From the NCBI GenBank assembly GCA_034096865.1, contig JAWQFJ010028856.1, positions 30,001-65,000 of the forward strand: 35,000 nt of DNA. The letters are read 5' to 3'. The position numbers were made by a program, and so were the translations under genes. A model generated the notes under the pieces. It saw only the letters and a list, made by a program, of their open reading frames with translations. It made no database searches and was not told the origin of the DNA. Below, one piece after another: positions 1-10,440 of this stretch. Positions within the stretch are counted from its first letter, which is position 1. The number at the start of each line of letters is the position of its first letter. The DNA is from Theodoxus fluviatilis (Eukaryota; Mollusca; Gastropoda; Cycloneritida; Neritidae).

Positions 1-1440
1 TGGCCAGTTATTAGGATAGACTATCTCAAGTTAGAGGAGTGAGCTAACATTATCTGGTGCCGGAGAAGATTAGTCCAGGTCCCTAAGAAGGCTTCTGTGA
101 AAACGGGGAATAAAGTGAAAAGAGGCGTCTTTTATTCTCCCAGGAAGAGAAACCCGACTTCTCGTGTGCATCGTGACTTACAGATTGGCGGTAACATTGC
201 AACAGTATTATGCATGTACTTGAAAACACCTTATGCGGAAATATGGGCATTTTCACAAGGAAAATTGTGTAACCAACTAACGCCTGTCTTTTCTTTTGTG
301 CCAGGAGGGCTTCCATTGCATGACCAACAAAAAAATAAGTAGAAAACAATCCAGACGAAATTAGGATTTGGATTGATGTAAATGTCTTATTGTATTATAT
401 ATTGTATATTTTTGTTATCAATAATAAAAGTATATATCTTGATAATCATGTTCTGTTGCTCATTCATGTCCTCGTTCTGTTGACCTTCCTCAATTCCAGC
501 AAACACTGAGTCGTATAACAGTCTTAATGAAAGAAGAGATAGACTAATGCTGGGCAGTGATATTGTGTCCAAACTCTGGGGTCTGTTACACCTGGTGGTA
601 TGAGGAATTTCAAGATTTCGATACTAGTTCCCAAAGACGTCCACTGAGCATCGTCCCAAACTTGGCAACAGCAGTATTTTAGATGATAGCTATACCTCTA
701 ATCACAGAATGGAGTGCCAGTTTCCATTCTGCCACGTAGCATTGTCTCATTTCGAGTCTCCTGATGACAGTGTCTCATACGCGTTGTTCTCCAGCGGCTG
801 AGTGCTCCACCACTAATGAGACGGACATCACCTTGCCTTTTTTCGGTCAAACAGAGTGGTTAGGTTAGGTATGTCAGTTTTGAGATGTTGATAGATTCAG
901 GAACGTACACTCATTTGTTTGAAGCATGATATCGTATTTCTCTGAGCTGTCCATCGGTGGTCGTCCAACTGGTCAGCCGATCCGATTTGCTGACTTCAAA
1001 ATAGCCACCATGATCACGTTACTCCGTTGCCTTAAACATTTTGAAAACACTTTCAAACCCATTTTCTCATCACGTCGTGCAAGTCGGTAGCAGTCTTCAG
1101 TACTTAATCACGTTGTCACTATTTCTCATATTTACGAGCACTAAAAAACGCTGGAAAGAAAAATGTCTCCACCGTACGACCATTCACATGCCTCAGAATT
1201 TCTAAACGTGAACATTCCTCTGATTTTCTGGTGGCGGGTAATATTTGCGATCGTCCCACTGCAAGGGACCATAAATCTCGCGCGGCGAGGCCAGCCCCAT
1301 CCCGTGTAGGGATTGTCGTCACAGGGACAGCAGTCAAGGAGAACAAGACAGGTGAACAGAGGGAATGTTTGCTTTTACAAAACTGCATTGGTCCTTGGTG
1401 GGACATCAAGACTACAGCACTGTGTAACGTCCCACACTTA
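1..1440. other. Unique sequence with no supported gene
   Basis: I see no recognisable coding, RNA or repeat signal in this stretch. The short open frames on both strands are under 100 codons, overlap each other and have no protein-like composition. It may be intergenic or intronic. Confidence 0.5.
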
Positions 1441-1513
1441 ATTTAAAGACAAATAAATCGCCTGCGCCCTCCCACCTCCACGCCCCACCCCCACCCCAAC
1501 CCCCACCCCCCAA

Positions 1514-1543
1514 CCCCACACACACATAAACACACAAACACAC

Positions 1544-1575
<32 letters not shown>

Positions 1576-1577
1576 CA

Positions 1578-1626
<49 letters not shown>

Positions 1627-1770
1627 TGTATATGTACACTATTCACACACGTAGGCTCAAACATCTGCATACACAAATGTACACGGACATTCGCGAGCGC
1701 ACACACATTTACACACACACATACGCACACACATACACACACATACACACACACATACACACGCATTAAC
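1514..1770. repeat. (CA)n-rich microsatellite, interrupted
   Basis: An almost pure CA run occupies about 1,514-1,626. A degenerate CA-rich stretch with CATA and CGCA interruptions follows to about 1,770. It is preceded by a C-rich, CCCCAC-type segment (about 1,470-1,512). The cysteine/valine-rich frames read from it are artefacts of the repeat. Confidence 0.95.
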
Positions 1771-1906
1771 ACATACCTTCACACGTACACACTTACGCGT
1801 GCACATGCCACATACACATTAAAAAAACTTATGCATGCACACGCATGTATGGCATATGCATAAATACTGACGCACATATAAATAGAAACGCTCTTCAAAA
1901 CAAGCC

Positions 1907-1908
<2 letters not shown>

Positions 1909-1956
<48 letters not shown>
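1909..1956. repeat. (CA)n microsatellite
   Basis: This is a near-perfect run of about 24 CA units with one CG interruption at the right end. It is distinct from the longer CA tract upstream and lies about 85 bp from the tetranucleotide tail of the retroelement end at 2,038-2,108. Confidence 0.95.
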
Positions 1957-2037
1957 GCCGTCTGTTGCATTGTCCTTATAGCGTGTGGAATCGTCCCAAG
2001 AAAGGGTGACCGTCTGGTGGCAAATGCATCACGGAGG

Positions 2038-2108
2038 ACGGAAGGATGGATGGATAAATGGAATGAACTGTACGGCCTATCAGCCTTTGTAGGCTTGTAT
2101 AAGTCCAC
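2038..2108 (-). mobile_element. 3' end of a LINE/SINE-type retroelement with CATC-type tail
   Basis: Read on the minus strand, the segment runs through GCCTACAAAGGCTGATAGGCC and ends in a short run of CATC-type tetranucleotides. The same arrangement occurs at 19,520-19,679, where GCCTACAAGGCTGATAGGCC precedes a clean CATC tail. Two copies sharing an internal hairpin-forming motif and a tetranucleotide tail are typical of non-LTR retroelement 3' ends. No coding part is visible here, so this is a 5'-truncated copy or a SINE. Confidence 0.55.
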
Positions 2109-2128
2109 TGATCACGAAAAATTATTCA

Positions 2129-2491
2129 AATAAACCCAGATTTCTCCGTCCCAGGGATAGAACCACGGCACTGCGCCTCGCACGTCGTCCAACCCCAAAG
2201 CATGTTCGCCAATCTCCGCCTGTCGAATGACAAGGTTTCAACAAGCGAGTAGAGGCTGAGGGGCTGACCGTGTACTCATGCAAGAGAGGAGAGCACTGAG
2301 GGGTGGGCTGGCAGGAACTGGTGTATATTCTAAACAAGTTTGAAGGGTTGGGAAGTTCTTGTAAATACTTTTGTCTTTTTGCTTTGGCCCGTCTTAAACG
2401 TTGAATCAGAGCTAACGACACAAGGTTGCAGCCAGTATAACATCCCACATTGTCACGATATTTAAATAAAACCAGATTTCTCCGTCCCAGA
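2129..2491. repeat. Pair of ~27-bp direct repeats
   Basis: A ~27-bp sequence containing CCAGATTTCTCCGTCCCAG occurs at about 2,129-2,155 and again at about 2,464-2,491, both times preceded by an AATAAA-like run. The sequence between shows no gene. The pair could mark the ends of an inserted element or duplicated element tails; neither is proved. Confidence 0.5.
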
Positions 2492-2578
2492 TTAAGAGCA
2501 AGCCTAAGCAAGAGTTTACTACTTACATTTATGTACCGCTTACGAATCTTGTAGGGAGACTCGGTAGCATTCTGAACA

Positions 2579-2616
2579 CAGAGATATAGTATCTCTGAAA
2601 CAGGTTGGTCACGTGA
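2579..2616. repeat. Short hairpin plus 18-bp motif repeated in inverse at 3,548
   Basis: CAGAGATA and TATCTCTG form a perfect 8-bp stem around a TAG loop at 2,579-2,597. Immediately to the right, 2,599-2,616 is the exact reverse complement of TCACGTGACCAACCTGTT at 3,548-3,565, which also sits beside a hairpin. The two sites look like inverted copies of one dispersed, structured repeat. Confidence 0.6.
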
Positions 2617-3483
2617 CTTCGGCCCCACATTCCAATGATTTTACCAATCAAAATGCAACATGATCAAAAGACCATTGAGAGTAAAAAGAGACGATTCTAT
2701 TTCACTCCAATTATTTATCCCGATAGATAAACACAAATTTGGTGTTCTAATAAAACTAATCTATGTGATTTTCAGGAAATCATTTGAGAACTACTTTTAG
2801 CGCGAACATCGTCGATAAGGTTGCAAACTGCCTTCAGCACGTGCGCTTGTCTTTGGAACTAGTCAGTATAAACGCATCGAAAAGGATTCCTATGGCTCCG
2901 GGCTGGTTTCGTGAATCTATGGTTATACTCTCGCAAGTAAATGCTTTCTGGCCGGAACCTGTGGTCTAACTGCCTTCACACTGTTTGACGAGCTGCTGAG
3001 TCCACACTTCGATCATTCGTGTATCGACTGATCTAGAAGTAGAAGGAAGATTTTACTCACTGTTGTCTGTGTTGAACGTTGATCGAGTCGAAGTTTTTTC
3101 CGTCCGATTCCGAAGTTCGATATCATCGGAGAGCTCAGAAGCAGTTTTTCTAAGTTTAATCCTTTTAAGCATACATTAAATTAATGATTCCTTATCAGTA
3201 AAAGCACTCAGCGGGTTTCGTACTATCGGTCCAAACGATTATCATTATGCAGACGGGATTGGTTGCCTTACTCGCACAATGAAGTATAATTGTTGCTGTT
3301 GTATTCAAAGTCCTTAAAATTAGTAGAGTTCACAATATTACACTCTTGTGATTCGAATTTTACCGCATACAAGTTTTACATTTATGGGAAATCGATGTTT
3401 AGAAAATGAACTGACGGAAAAATGGCTGCCAGTATCGAGTGTATCACAACAAGCGGAGGAATACACTCAACGATGTGATATGT

Positions 3484-3605
3484 CATTCAGCGTGGCTGAG
3501 ACTCAGTGTTGAATGGTGGTATGCATGTTATGGAAGAATTAAGGCTATCACGTGACCAACCTGTTGCTGAGACTATATGCACTATAGTCTCAGCCACGCT
3601 GAATG
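3484..3605. repeat. Foldback: 20-bp perfect inverted repeat with nested 12-bp hairpin
   Basis: CATTCAGCGTGGCTGAGACT at 3,484-3,503 is perfectly inverted at 3,586-3,605, with an 82-bp spacer. Inside, GCTGAGACTATA (3,566-3,577) and TATAGTCTCAGC (3,583-3,594) form a 12-bp stem with a 5-nt loop. The nested stem shares bases with the right outer arm, so the two folds compete. No target-site duplication is evident. It may be a foldback or MITE-like element, or a palindrome made by local rearrangement. Confidence 0.7.
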
Positions 3606-3699
3606 CCTCGGTAGGTCAATTCTTACCCCAACCCACAGCGGGATTGGGTGACGGCAGTACAATGATGGAACAATGCCAAATCGTTATAATGATTATATG

Positions 3700-3903
3700 T
3701 GTGATATATTTAGTAATGTACCAGAAATAGCTTCTTTCTACTGCGTTTCTTTTCGGCACAAACATAGGCGTTAATCCACTACGAGGGCGTTTCGGGGGGC
3801 CCTTTTGTACCTAAGCTTAAAATTGAATAACCCAGGCCACCCGGATATAGAACAAATCCTCCTGGATTCGCAAGTTCTGGTACACTACTAAATATATCTC
3901 ACA
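3700..3903. repeat. Imperfect inverted repeat, ~27-bp arms
   Basis: The segment 3,700-3,726 (containing ATATATTTAGTAATGTACCAG) pairs with the reverse complement of 3,875-3,903, with a few mismatches and two inserted bases. The spacer is about 150 bp. The arms may be two opposed fragments of one dispersed repeat rather than terminal repeats. Confidence 0.5.
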
Positions 3904-4317
3904 GTCATCTGAAGGGGGGAAAATGTTATGTCCCTCACTGTTGTGAAGTCTGGGAGACTTTCCTTGGCAAATGAAATTATGCTAGATCCATTAATGTTCA
4001 TAAACAGTGAAGCGGTGTATTTGAAAAAAAAGGAGATGAGTTGCAGCCTCTACGTTATCACTGGACAGTGTGAGTTGCTTGCCTCTGCACGCTCTCTACT
4101 TAAACACTTGATCAATATGAAATACTTAAAGCAGTTATCATAGAAATAATTCTTGTTTCTTTCTAATATATTTCATATCTCATTCTCTTTTTAATTTACT
4201 TCTTTCCAGTTGTATTTTCTTAATATTCAGTTTTAGTCTGCAGTTATGTTGACGTTTCTTATGTGATTCTGACAAGCTTTGAGACAGTTTCACCATCTCT
4301 TGGGGTTTAAGAAAGGT

Positions 4318-4530
4318 GTGTCTGTGTGTGTGTGTGTGTGAGAGAGAAAGAGAGAGAGAGAGAGGAGAGATAGAGATAGAGATAGAGAGAGATAGAGATA
4401 GAGAGAGAGGAGAGAGAGAGGAGAGAAAAAGAGAGAGAGAAATAGTGTGTGTGTGTGTGTATGAATGCTTGTGTGTGTGTGTGCATGAATGCTTATGTGT
4501 ATGTGTATGTGTGTGTGTGTGCGCGCGCAC
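4318..4530. repeat. Compound (TG)n/(GA)n/(TG)n microsatellite
   Basis: A (TG)n run (4,318-4,340) passes into (GA)n with GATA interruptions (4,341-4,442), then back to interrupted (TG)n (4,446-4,530). It directly precedes a 5'-truncated LINE fragment. Confidence 0.95.
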
Positions 4531-4561
4531 GCACGAGCGTTAGTAACTTCATGCTATTTAC

Positions 4562-4917
4562 GTCAGGTAAATTTACGCCCAAAACCGAGATACAAAGACT
4601 CTCTCAAGAAACCCCTCATCTCCTGCAACATCGATCCCCAACAGTGGACCTCCGTCGCTGCTGACAGAGATGCCTGGCGCCACACCATCAATGAAGCCAT
4701 GGCAGTGTTGGAGAGCTCCCGCAGGGACACACTGAGGGAGAAGCGCCAGAGGAGAAAAAACCGAGAGGGCGTCATGCTGGACCCTGACCAGACCTTCCCC
4801 TGCCGCCGCTGTGGTCGAGCTAGCCGGTTTCTCATCGGGCTCTACAGCCACCAACGTGTCTGCAGTGGACGTGGACAGCAGCGTCGACCCATCTTCGTTC
4901 GTGAAGCAACGCCGTAG
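4562..4917 (+). pseudogene. C-terminal fragment of a LINE polyprotein (zinc-finger-like end)
   Basis: The open frame ends at TAG 4,915-4,917 and encodes the tail typical of many invertebrate endonuclease/reverse-transcriptase polyproteins: a RYKDSLK segment, a conserved tryptophan region (DRDAWRHTINEA), a long basic helix (EKRQRRKNRE) and a terminal FPCRRCGR...GLYSHQRVC motif. The C-x2-C-x12-H-x3-C ligands are encoded at 4,801, 4,810, 4,849 and 4,861. No reverse transcriptase or endonuclase domain precedes it. Homology begins just after a GT microsatellite, so this is a 5'-truncated insertion. The assignment rests on recognition of the conserved tail; the clade cannot be resolved from this part. 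Confidence 0.8.
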
Positions 4918-6290
4918 CACATAGTAGACCTGAGCAATGTGTTTTGTCATGTTGTATGGTGTCGATAGTACTGACATGTTTTACGATGTGTGGTTCCTTT
5001 CCCACCTGTTTTTCATTCCTTCGAGTCATCAGTAGTGAAATTTGGAATACATGAGCAAGTAACATTGTTCGTAGACTATCACGCTCCAGCAACCAGGATG
5101 CGCACGTACATAGTGTTGTCGAAAGCGTTGTGCCTCGATACACTCCAAATCAATACAAGGAACACAATTAAGACATCGTACATGTATGGCGTATTGCCGC
5201 TCCTTCATGTGTCAGGATTAAAATGTTTAGACAATATTTGTCTAAAAGTAATATAATTACACACTCCACCAATTATACAATGAACATTCGAACAGCAAAT
5301 ACTTCCCTGCGCGTGCACTTTTCCATTCTCGGACAATGACACCCACATTACAGGCACTGCCATCTGTAAATATCAACCCTATGTGCATGGTCCCTGCCGA
5401 TTTGAATTTTACCGCGAGCTGTGCCTAAGTACCTCCGAAACCTCCTCGCCAAAACTCGCGTCTCCTTGCGAACTCTGCGCAACGCACTCGCCTCGCGCTT
5501 TCCTAGTGTTCCTTGCCAACCCTCGCGATATACTAGCGCAGGCAATGCGCCCCCAAAGTACGACTATAAATGGAGGGGGTAGGGGGTGGAGAGGTGAGAA
5601 ATTGAAATAGCGACAGCCGTGGTATAGCAATTTCACACTTCCTTATCCTGTTAACATTCGATTTCATGATTTGGAAAACATTGCAAAATCGTACTTTAAT
5701 TCACAAATAAACATGTGGCACGGTCGGTATCTCATGTATTGCATGTACTAGAGCTACAGTACTTCATGTACTGAAGCAATTCAGGTCACGATAGAAGGAA
5801 GTTCAAGGAACGTGAGTCACGGGGAAATCCCAATTGTGGACATCCAGCCTTCTTCCTGATCGGGAAGTATACCGTGACTGTCTCTCCTTAGAATCTCGTC
5901 GTTTTTTGCAAAAGAGGAAACTAGGCAGCTGAGGTATGTGAATCATTCTCCATGCCGAAACTTAGTTTGTCGTCGAAAATGAAGAACTTCTCAACGTCAG
6001 TGCCTGTTTGTGTGTAGTAGCAGGGTTGTCGACCGCACTGCACGAACGCTTTAACCGTACTTCTGCTTTGGAGAGTGATGTTGACGTAGTCAGATATTGG
6101 GTGGCTGCTTACTGGTGGTGTTTCGTGTTGACAGCGTCGCTCACCCCTAGCCCTGCAGTGTCGGCTGTTGAATACCTGCGCTGCAGCTCTTTACAATCGA
6201 CTGGTAGAGAAACTCGCAGCTTTTGCCCACCTACACGTTTCAGGGGTCTATCTTAATAATCAGTGGAAGAAGAACATCGACCTTTTCAAA
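4918..6290. other. Intergenic or 5' flanking sequence
   Basis: No coding region is supported here. A CpG-containing stretch (about 5,400-5,560) is followed by TATAAA at 5,565-5,570. The nearest plausible start codon (6,291) is about 720 bp away, so a link to the downstream gene model would need a long or spliced 5' leader. An in-frame TGA at 6,129-6,131 closes the frame upstream of 6,291. Confidence 0.35.
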
Positions 6291-6552
6291 ATGGCAGAAG
6301 GAGGAAATGCTCAGGCATCCAGTGAAGCGGACCGTGGGTCTGGACAATCGATTGAAAAAACTTTTCACCTACTTGACGACATCACAATGAAAACGAAGAA
6401 AGAGACAGAGAGAGTAAAGGCAGATACAGGCAGGGAACTGAAATTCAAGGAAGGGAAAAAGTTGGAGACGAAAATCAAACAGTGCAAGAAAACCCTAGAC
6501 GATCTTGGGGAAGCCCATTTCAACAAGCCAGAAGTGGAACTGAGGCAACCAG
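6291..6552 (+). CDS. Predicted first coding exon of an uncharacterised gene
   Basis: ATG at 6,291 has a good animal start context (A at -3, G at +4). Its frame runs 87 codons plus one base to a consensus splice donor, CAG|GTAAGA, at 6,552/6,553. The peptide begins MAEGGNAQASSEADRG and then becomes a lysine/glutamate-rich segment with heptad-like spacing (around LLDDITMKTKKETERV and KLETKIKQCKKTLDDL), suggesting a helix or coiled coil. The phase-1 end matches candidate exons at 7,612-7,656 and 8,386-8,438; together they give a 119-residue protein. I do not recognise the family. The model rests on open frame, start context, donor quality and phase agreement. It could still be chance, and an upstream exon might splice in at the AG at 6,133-6,134. 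Confidence 0.45.
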
Positions 6553-7108
6553 GTAAGAACCATTCCTTTTCGAGGTCACGTATAACTGCGTCCTCGTGCG
6601 CGCGCGCATGTGTGTGCCATGGATGGAAATAGATTACCATTGATCTGTAGTAAATACTTTTTTATCTCAGTAGGAAACGAAACAGGCACTGAATAATGTA
6701 TATATACACTAATGTATATCCTATTGTGTCGCATATGCTGTGATGCAGTGCATTATCATTGGTGTAATAGGTATTTGTTTTTCTGTATCTTACATTAAAC
6801 CTATCAGATTAGTGTTGATTTGTAGAGAACTTAGTTAACAGGGGAAAACAGTGCCATCTTTCATACTTGATTTCGTAAAGAGAAATCTACATTTTATCCA
6901 CGGATTGATGTACAGTGTTGCACAAACACGTAAACATCAAACAAGGACAAAAAACTCCGACCACGCAAAAGACTAAACAGTTTGGGCGGTAACTATTGCA
7001 ATACTCAGAGGAGTGCACGTACGAGAGGTAGACACACAAATACAACAAAGCAACTTTGTTACATCCATAAGAAATTTAAATAAGGCAACAGTGAAGAGAT
7101 CGTGGAAG

Positions 7109-7436
7109 GGAGGAGGAGGAGGAGGAGGAGAAGGAGGAGGAGGAGGAGGAGGAGGAGGAGGAGCAGGAGGAGCAGGAGGAGGAGGAGGAGGAGGAGGAGC
7201 AGGAGGAGGAGGAGAAGGAGGAGGAGGAGGAGGAGGAGGAGGAGGAGGAGGAGGAGGAGGAGGAGGAGGAGGAGGAGGAGGAGGAGGAGGAGGAGGAGGA
7301 GGAGGAGGAGGGGGAGGAGGAGGAGGAGGAGGAGGAGGAGGAGGAGGAGGAGGAGGAGGAGGAGGAGGAGGAGGAGGAGGAGGAGGAGGAGGAGGAGGAG
7401 GAGGAGGAGGAGGAGGAGGAGGAGGAGGAGGAGGGA
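7109..7436 (+). repeat. (GGA)n trinucleotide repeat tract
   Basis: About 328 bp of almost uninterrupted GGA triplets, with occasional GCA and GAA substitutions in the left third. The strand is pure purine apart from the few GCA units. It lies in intron 1 of the gene model 6,291-8,438. The poly-Gly, poly-Arg and opposite-strand poly-Pro frames come from the triplet period and are not genes. Confidence 0.97.
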
Positions 7437-7611
7437 AGACCAGATGCATCAGGAGCAGAAAGAAGACATAAAAAGATACAAAGAAATAATCCACAGAAAA
7501 CGGTAGCAGGAAAGGAAGAAAGGACCAGAAGAAGAAGCAGGAAAAAAGAGTAGGTAGGTGAGAATAACTATGGACAGATTCATTCTACAAACACTGTGTT
7601 TTCTTTTCCAG

Positions 7612-7656
7612 AGGGACGTGGCAATCGCGACAGCGGTGTGGGAAATAGCATCGTTT
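7612..7656 (+). CDS. Predicted 45-nt internal exon of the same gene model
   Basis: A strong acceptor (pyrimidine tract TTTTCTTTTCCAG, AG at 7,610-7,611) and a consensus donor (TTT|GTAAGT at 7,656/7,657) bracket 45 nt. Entering in phase 1 from the exon ending at 6,552, it codes E-GRGNRDSGVGNSIV without a stop and leaves in phase 1. The phase-0 reading is also open (RDVAIATAVWEIASF) but does not fit the upstream donor. The phase-2 reading contains a stop. The exon is very short, so the evidence is the paired splice sites and the phase. Confidence 0.4.
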
Positions 7657-7767
7657 GTAAGTTCTGTTCAAATGTTCTTATTCATCGTACACTCTGAATG
7701 GGACCAGATTTATCGGGGGGTTTTCTTCAGCCATTGGCGTACTCGAGCGTACATGCATTTGCTTGTG

Positions 7768-7858
7768 CCTGTGTGTGTATATGTGTGCTAGTATGTGTAT
7801 GCCTCTGTGTGTGTGTATGTGTGTGTATATGTGTGTGTGTACTTGTTAATCCGTGCAT

Positions 7859-7893
<35 letters not shown>

Positions 7894-8075
7894 TGCGTTA
7901 ATGAATATGCGTGTGCGTTTGTGTATATATGTCGGTGGGTGCGTTTGTATGCGTGTTTGAGTCTACATGTGTGTTTACGAGTGTGGTGTGCGAGTATATG
8001 TGTGTATCTGTGGGTGGGAGTGAGGGTGGAGTTGGGGGTGAATATGTGGGTGTGGGTGTTGGTGTAGTGTGAATG
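7768..8075 (+). repeat. TG-rich degenerate microsatellite
   Basis: A TG-dominated stretch with a pure (TG)n core at about 7,861-7,890 and many interruptions. It lies in the second intron of the gene model. Cysteine/valine-rich frames here are repeat artefacts. Confidence 0.9.
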
Positions 8076-8385
8076 TGTGTACGTGTAGATGGGTGAGGTA
8101 ATGACATGGGGGACACACTGGAACTTGATCTAGATAGATACATTATTAATTAAAGTAAGCAAAACGAGAAACAAAGAAAGTTAACATCTCTCTAAGGCAG
8201 TTGAGAAAAAGATTTGCCTATTTCACCGGCGAATTAAGAAATGAAAACCATATACATAGCACTGGATAAACGTTTGTCCTCCTTTCTTTGATATTAAAAA
8301 TACATTACTCACCTCTTAATAGCAGGTTGACGTGACATGAATTGTTCGATTGTGCGTTCACCGTGCTTATTTGCTTTGTTGTCAG

Positions 8386-8438
8386 CTGAGGAGCTGCGAT
8401 TTCCAACGCAAGAGAGTGGAGGCAGCGCCCCTCTATAA
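8386..8438 (+). CDS. Predicted terminal coding exon of the same gene model
   Basis: The acceptor TTTGCTTTGTTGTCAG ends at 8,385. Entered in phase 1 from the 45-nt exon, it encodes S-EELRFPTQESGGSAPL and stops at TAA 8,436-8,438. The three exons total 360 nt, exactly 120 codons including the stop. A competing reading in phase 0 stays open to a stop at about 8,631 (82 codons). It would need the phase-0 use of the 45-nt exon and a different first exon. No AATAAA polyadenylation signal is evident in the next few hundred bases, which weakens the model. Confidence 0.35.
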
Positions 8439-9116
8439 ACCTACACAGATCTTGTCAACTCACGGATGGACAAGAAACCTTGGGCAAGAAATGCAAAGGA
8501 TTTCAATGCACGCCGTGCCATACACCTTACTGCGTGAACTCCAGGCCCAGATCAAAACCAAGTGTTGTCTTCGACCAGAAACTCTGCCAATAACTGCATG
8601 CTATTTTTTTCCTGGTGGGGCCGAAATGTGATACTATACACGCATTGTCGCCCTTTCGAGTCATCCTATGGGACTAAATTTGAATAATTTATGCGTGTTT
8701 ATCGACTAGCAAAAGCTACCTATTTGTCATTGGATTTGGGCCATCTACGAAATATTTTTGTCACGTGACCCATGTCCTTGCCCTGTTTTAACAATGCACA
8801 ATTGACTCCACCAAAGCCATCACTAAAGTGACTCGCACAATGGCTGTGCGGCTATTTGCAGAGGATTTATCCTGTGTGTTGAAAACTCTGGAAAGGAACG
8901 AAAGGGAAACATTGTCTCTGGGGGCGTGAATCAGAATGTGGAAGACAAAGAACAATTCAGACCTTATCCTAAGTGAACGAAAGCGAATCTGTGTTGTTTC
9001 CCGTCTTTCAAGAGAGTCTGAGAACGAGACTTCAAGCACAACCCTTGACTGTTTCCGAGGCCCCAGTCGTTTTTGCTGTTTAGATTAATATCACTCTAAC
9101 ACATTTCAACAAACAT

Positions 9117-9229
9117 ACAGAGAGAGATAAAGAAAGAGAAAGAGAGAGAGAGTGAGAGAGAGTGAAAGAGTAAGAGAGAGAGAGGGCGAGAGAGAGGGCG
9201 AGAGAGAGTGTGTATGTGTGTGTTTTTGA

Positions 9230-9270
<41 letters not shown>

Positions 9271-9283
9271 TGTATTAGGGGGA

Positions 9284-9352
<69 letters not shown>

Positions 9353-9366
9353 TGTGCGGTTGCGTT

Positions 9367-9414
<48 letters not shown>

Positions 9415-9451
9415 GAGAGAGAGAGAGAGAGGAGAGAGAGATAGATAGAGA

Positions 9452-9492
<41 letters not shown>

Positions 9493-9510
9493 ATTGATTG
9501 ATTGATTGAT
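9117..9510. repeat. Compound (GA)n/(GT)n/(GA)n microsatellite ending in (GATT)n
   Basis: Degenerate (GA)n (9,117-9,285), pure (GT)n (about 9,286-9,352), (GA)n again (9,369-9,485) and then GATT units (9,488-9,510). The GATT block is the 3' tail of the minus-strand LINE fragment to its right, so the whole tract grew beside or from a retroelement tail. Confidence 0.95.
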
Positions 9511-10440
9511 GTCTTTATTAAAGCCGAAGACCCAACTTGCATTAAAAGAGATACATACGAACTGGAATGGAGTTACGTATAGTGGTAGACCACTCCCCCA
9601 GTAAGCAAATTGCTAGCAAGATAAATCTCTTGCCTATATCTTCATACAACATTATGTAATCTATTATATTAAAACACTAGAAGTATGATAATGGCGTTAT
9701 AAGTACACGTATTTACATTTAAGATTTGCGTTTGTGAGCATGATCTTGCGGTATCATTTAGTTTGTCATGGTACAAAACGCGTTTAATATATTGCCTGCA
9801 AATTATTCACACATATACATTCAAGGAATCTGTCTTCGTTGCAAGTAATAATGATAATGAAACAACTAATCTAATTGATACAGTTGTGCTTACACATGAT
9901 TACATTAAGAATTGCCAAGCCTTTCGTTGCGTAGTATAAAAGCATAAAATACATACATAGCAACGTCTCGTTTTCTTGTCACATTTCGTCCATCTAGTAG
10001 ATATTGTACCTCTGCAAATTTCTCAGATCATCATATTCTCGACAGTGAACTAAGAAATAACACTCGTCCTCATACTCTGAACAGAATGAAAACTTTTTTT
10101 TCCAAGTTATGCTCATTTCTTTGGTTTGCTTTGAGAGCGTTGTTCCGGAGACGGAAGCGAACAAATGCATCCCTACATTTGTTTATGTTCACACTGTTCA
10201 GATAACTTTCGCATTCCAGCTTCTGTGTAAAGGAATTATATAATGTAAGCTGATCGCTCTCGGTGAGTTTCATTTTTCATTCTTGTAGATAGCAATCTCG
10301 CTATCTCTGTCTGAGCGCCCGAATAAAACACTTTTCAATTTTAGTCCCATAGCTTGTCCAAACATACGCAAACCCAAGGTGTGATAGGCATTGCTGGACA
10401 GATCGTACCCAGGGCCACGTTGCGGCGCTACCAAGCCCAG
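9488..10440 (-). mobile_element. 3' part of a LINE (C-terminal region, 3' UTR and (AATC)n tail)
   Basis: Read on the minus strand, degenerate coding starts near 10,440. Successive pieces show LGFAYVW, then ALRQR, then ESDQLTLYNSF, then the basic FVRFRLRNNALKAN region and a final cysteine/histidine-containing stretch near 10,060. These match the end of the LINE family at 30,690-33,480 (GFNFVW, LRQRMQDC, SERFALYRIFKD). Frameshifts and at least two stops interrupt it, including a shift in the run of eight T at about 10,090. After coding ends near 9,900, an AATAAAGAC motif precedes the (AATC)n tail at 9,510-9,488. It is an inactive fragment; its 5' boundary is uncertain. Confidence 0.75.

Noticed and set aside
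1412..1772. Cysteine/valine-rich small proteins
   Set aside because: They are translations of the CA/TG microsatellite.
2122..2628. 168-codon minus-strand frame
   Set aside because: It runs through two ~27-bp direct repeats and a hairpin shared with 3,548, so it looks like repeat sequence. There is no recognisable domain.
5565..5570. TATA box for the gene at 6,291
   Set aside because: The match is perfect, but it lies 720 bp from the start codon with no other core promoter evidence, so I did not list it as a promoter.
6973..7506. Poly-proline, poly-glycine and poly-arginine frames
   Set aside because: They are read from the (GGA)n tract; three frames are open together and the flanks have no protein-like sequence in common.
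9096..9542. Ser/Leu and Glu/Arg dipeptide-repeat frames
   Set aside because: They are translations of GA/GT microsatellites.
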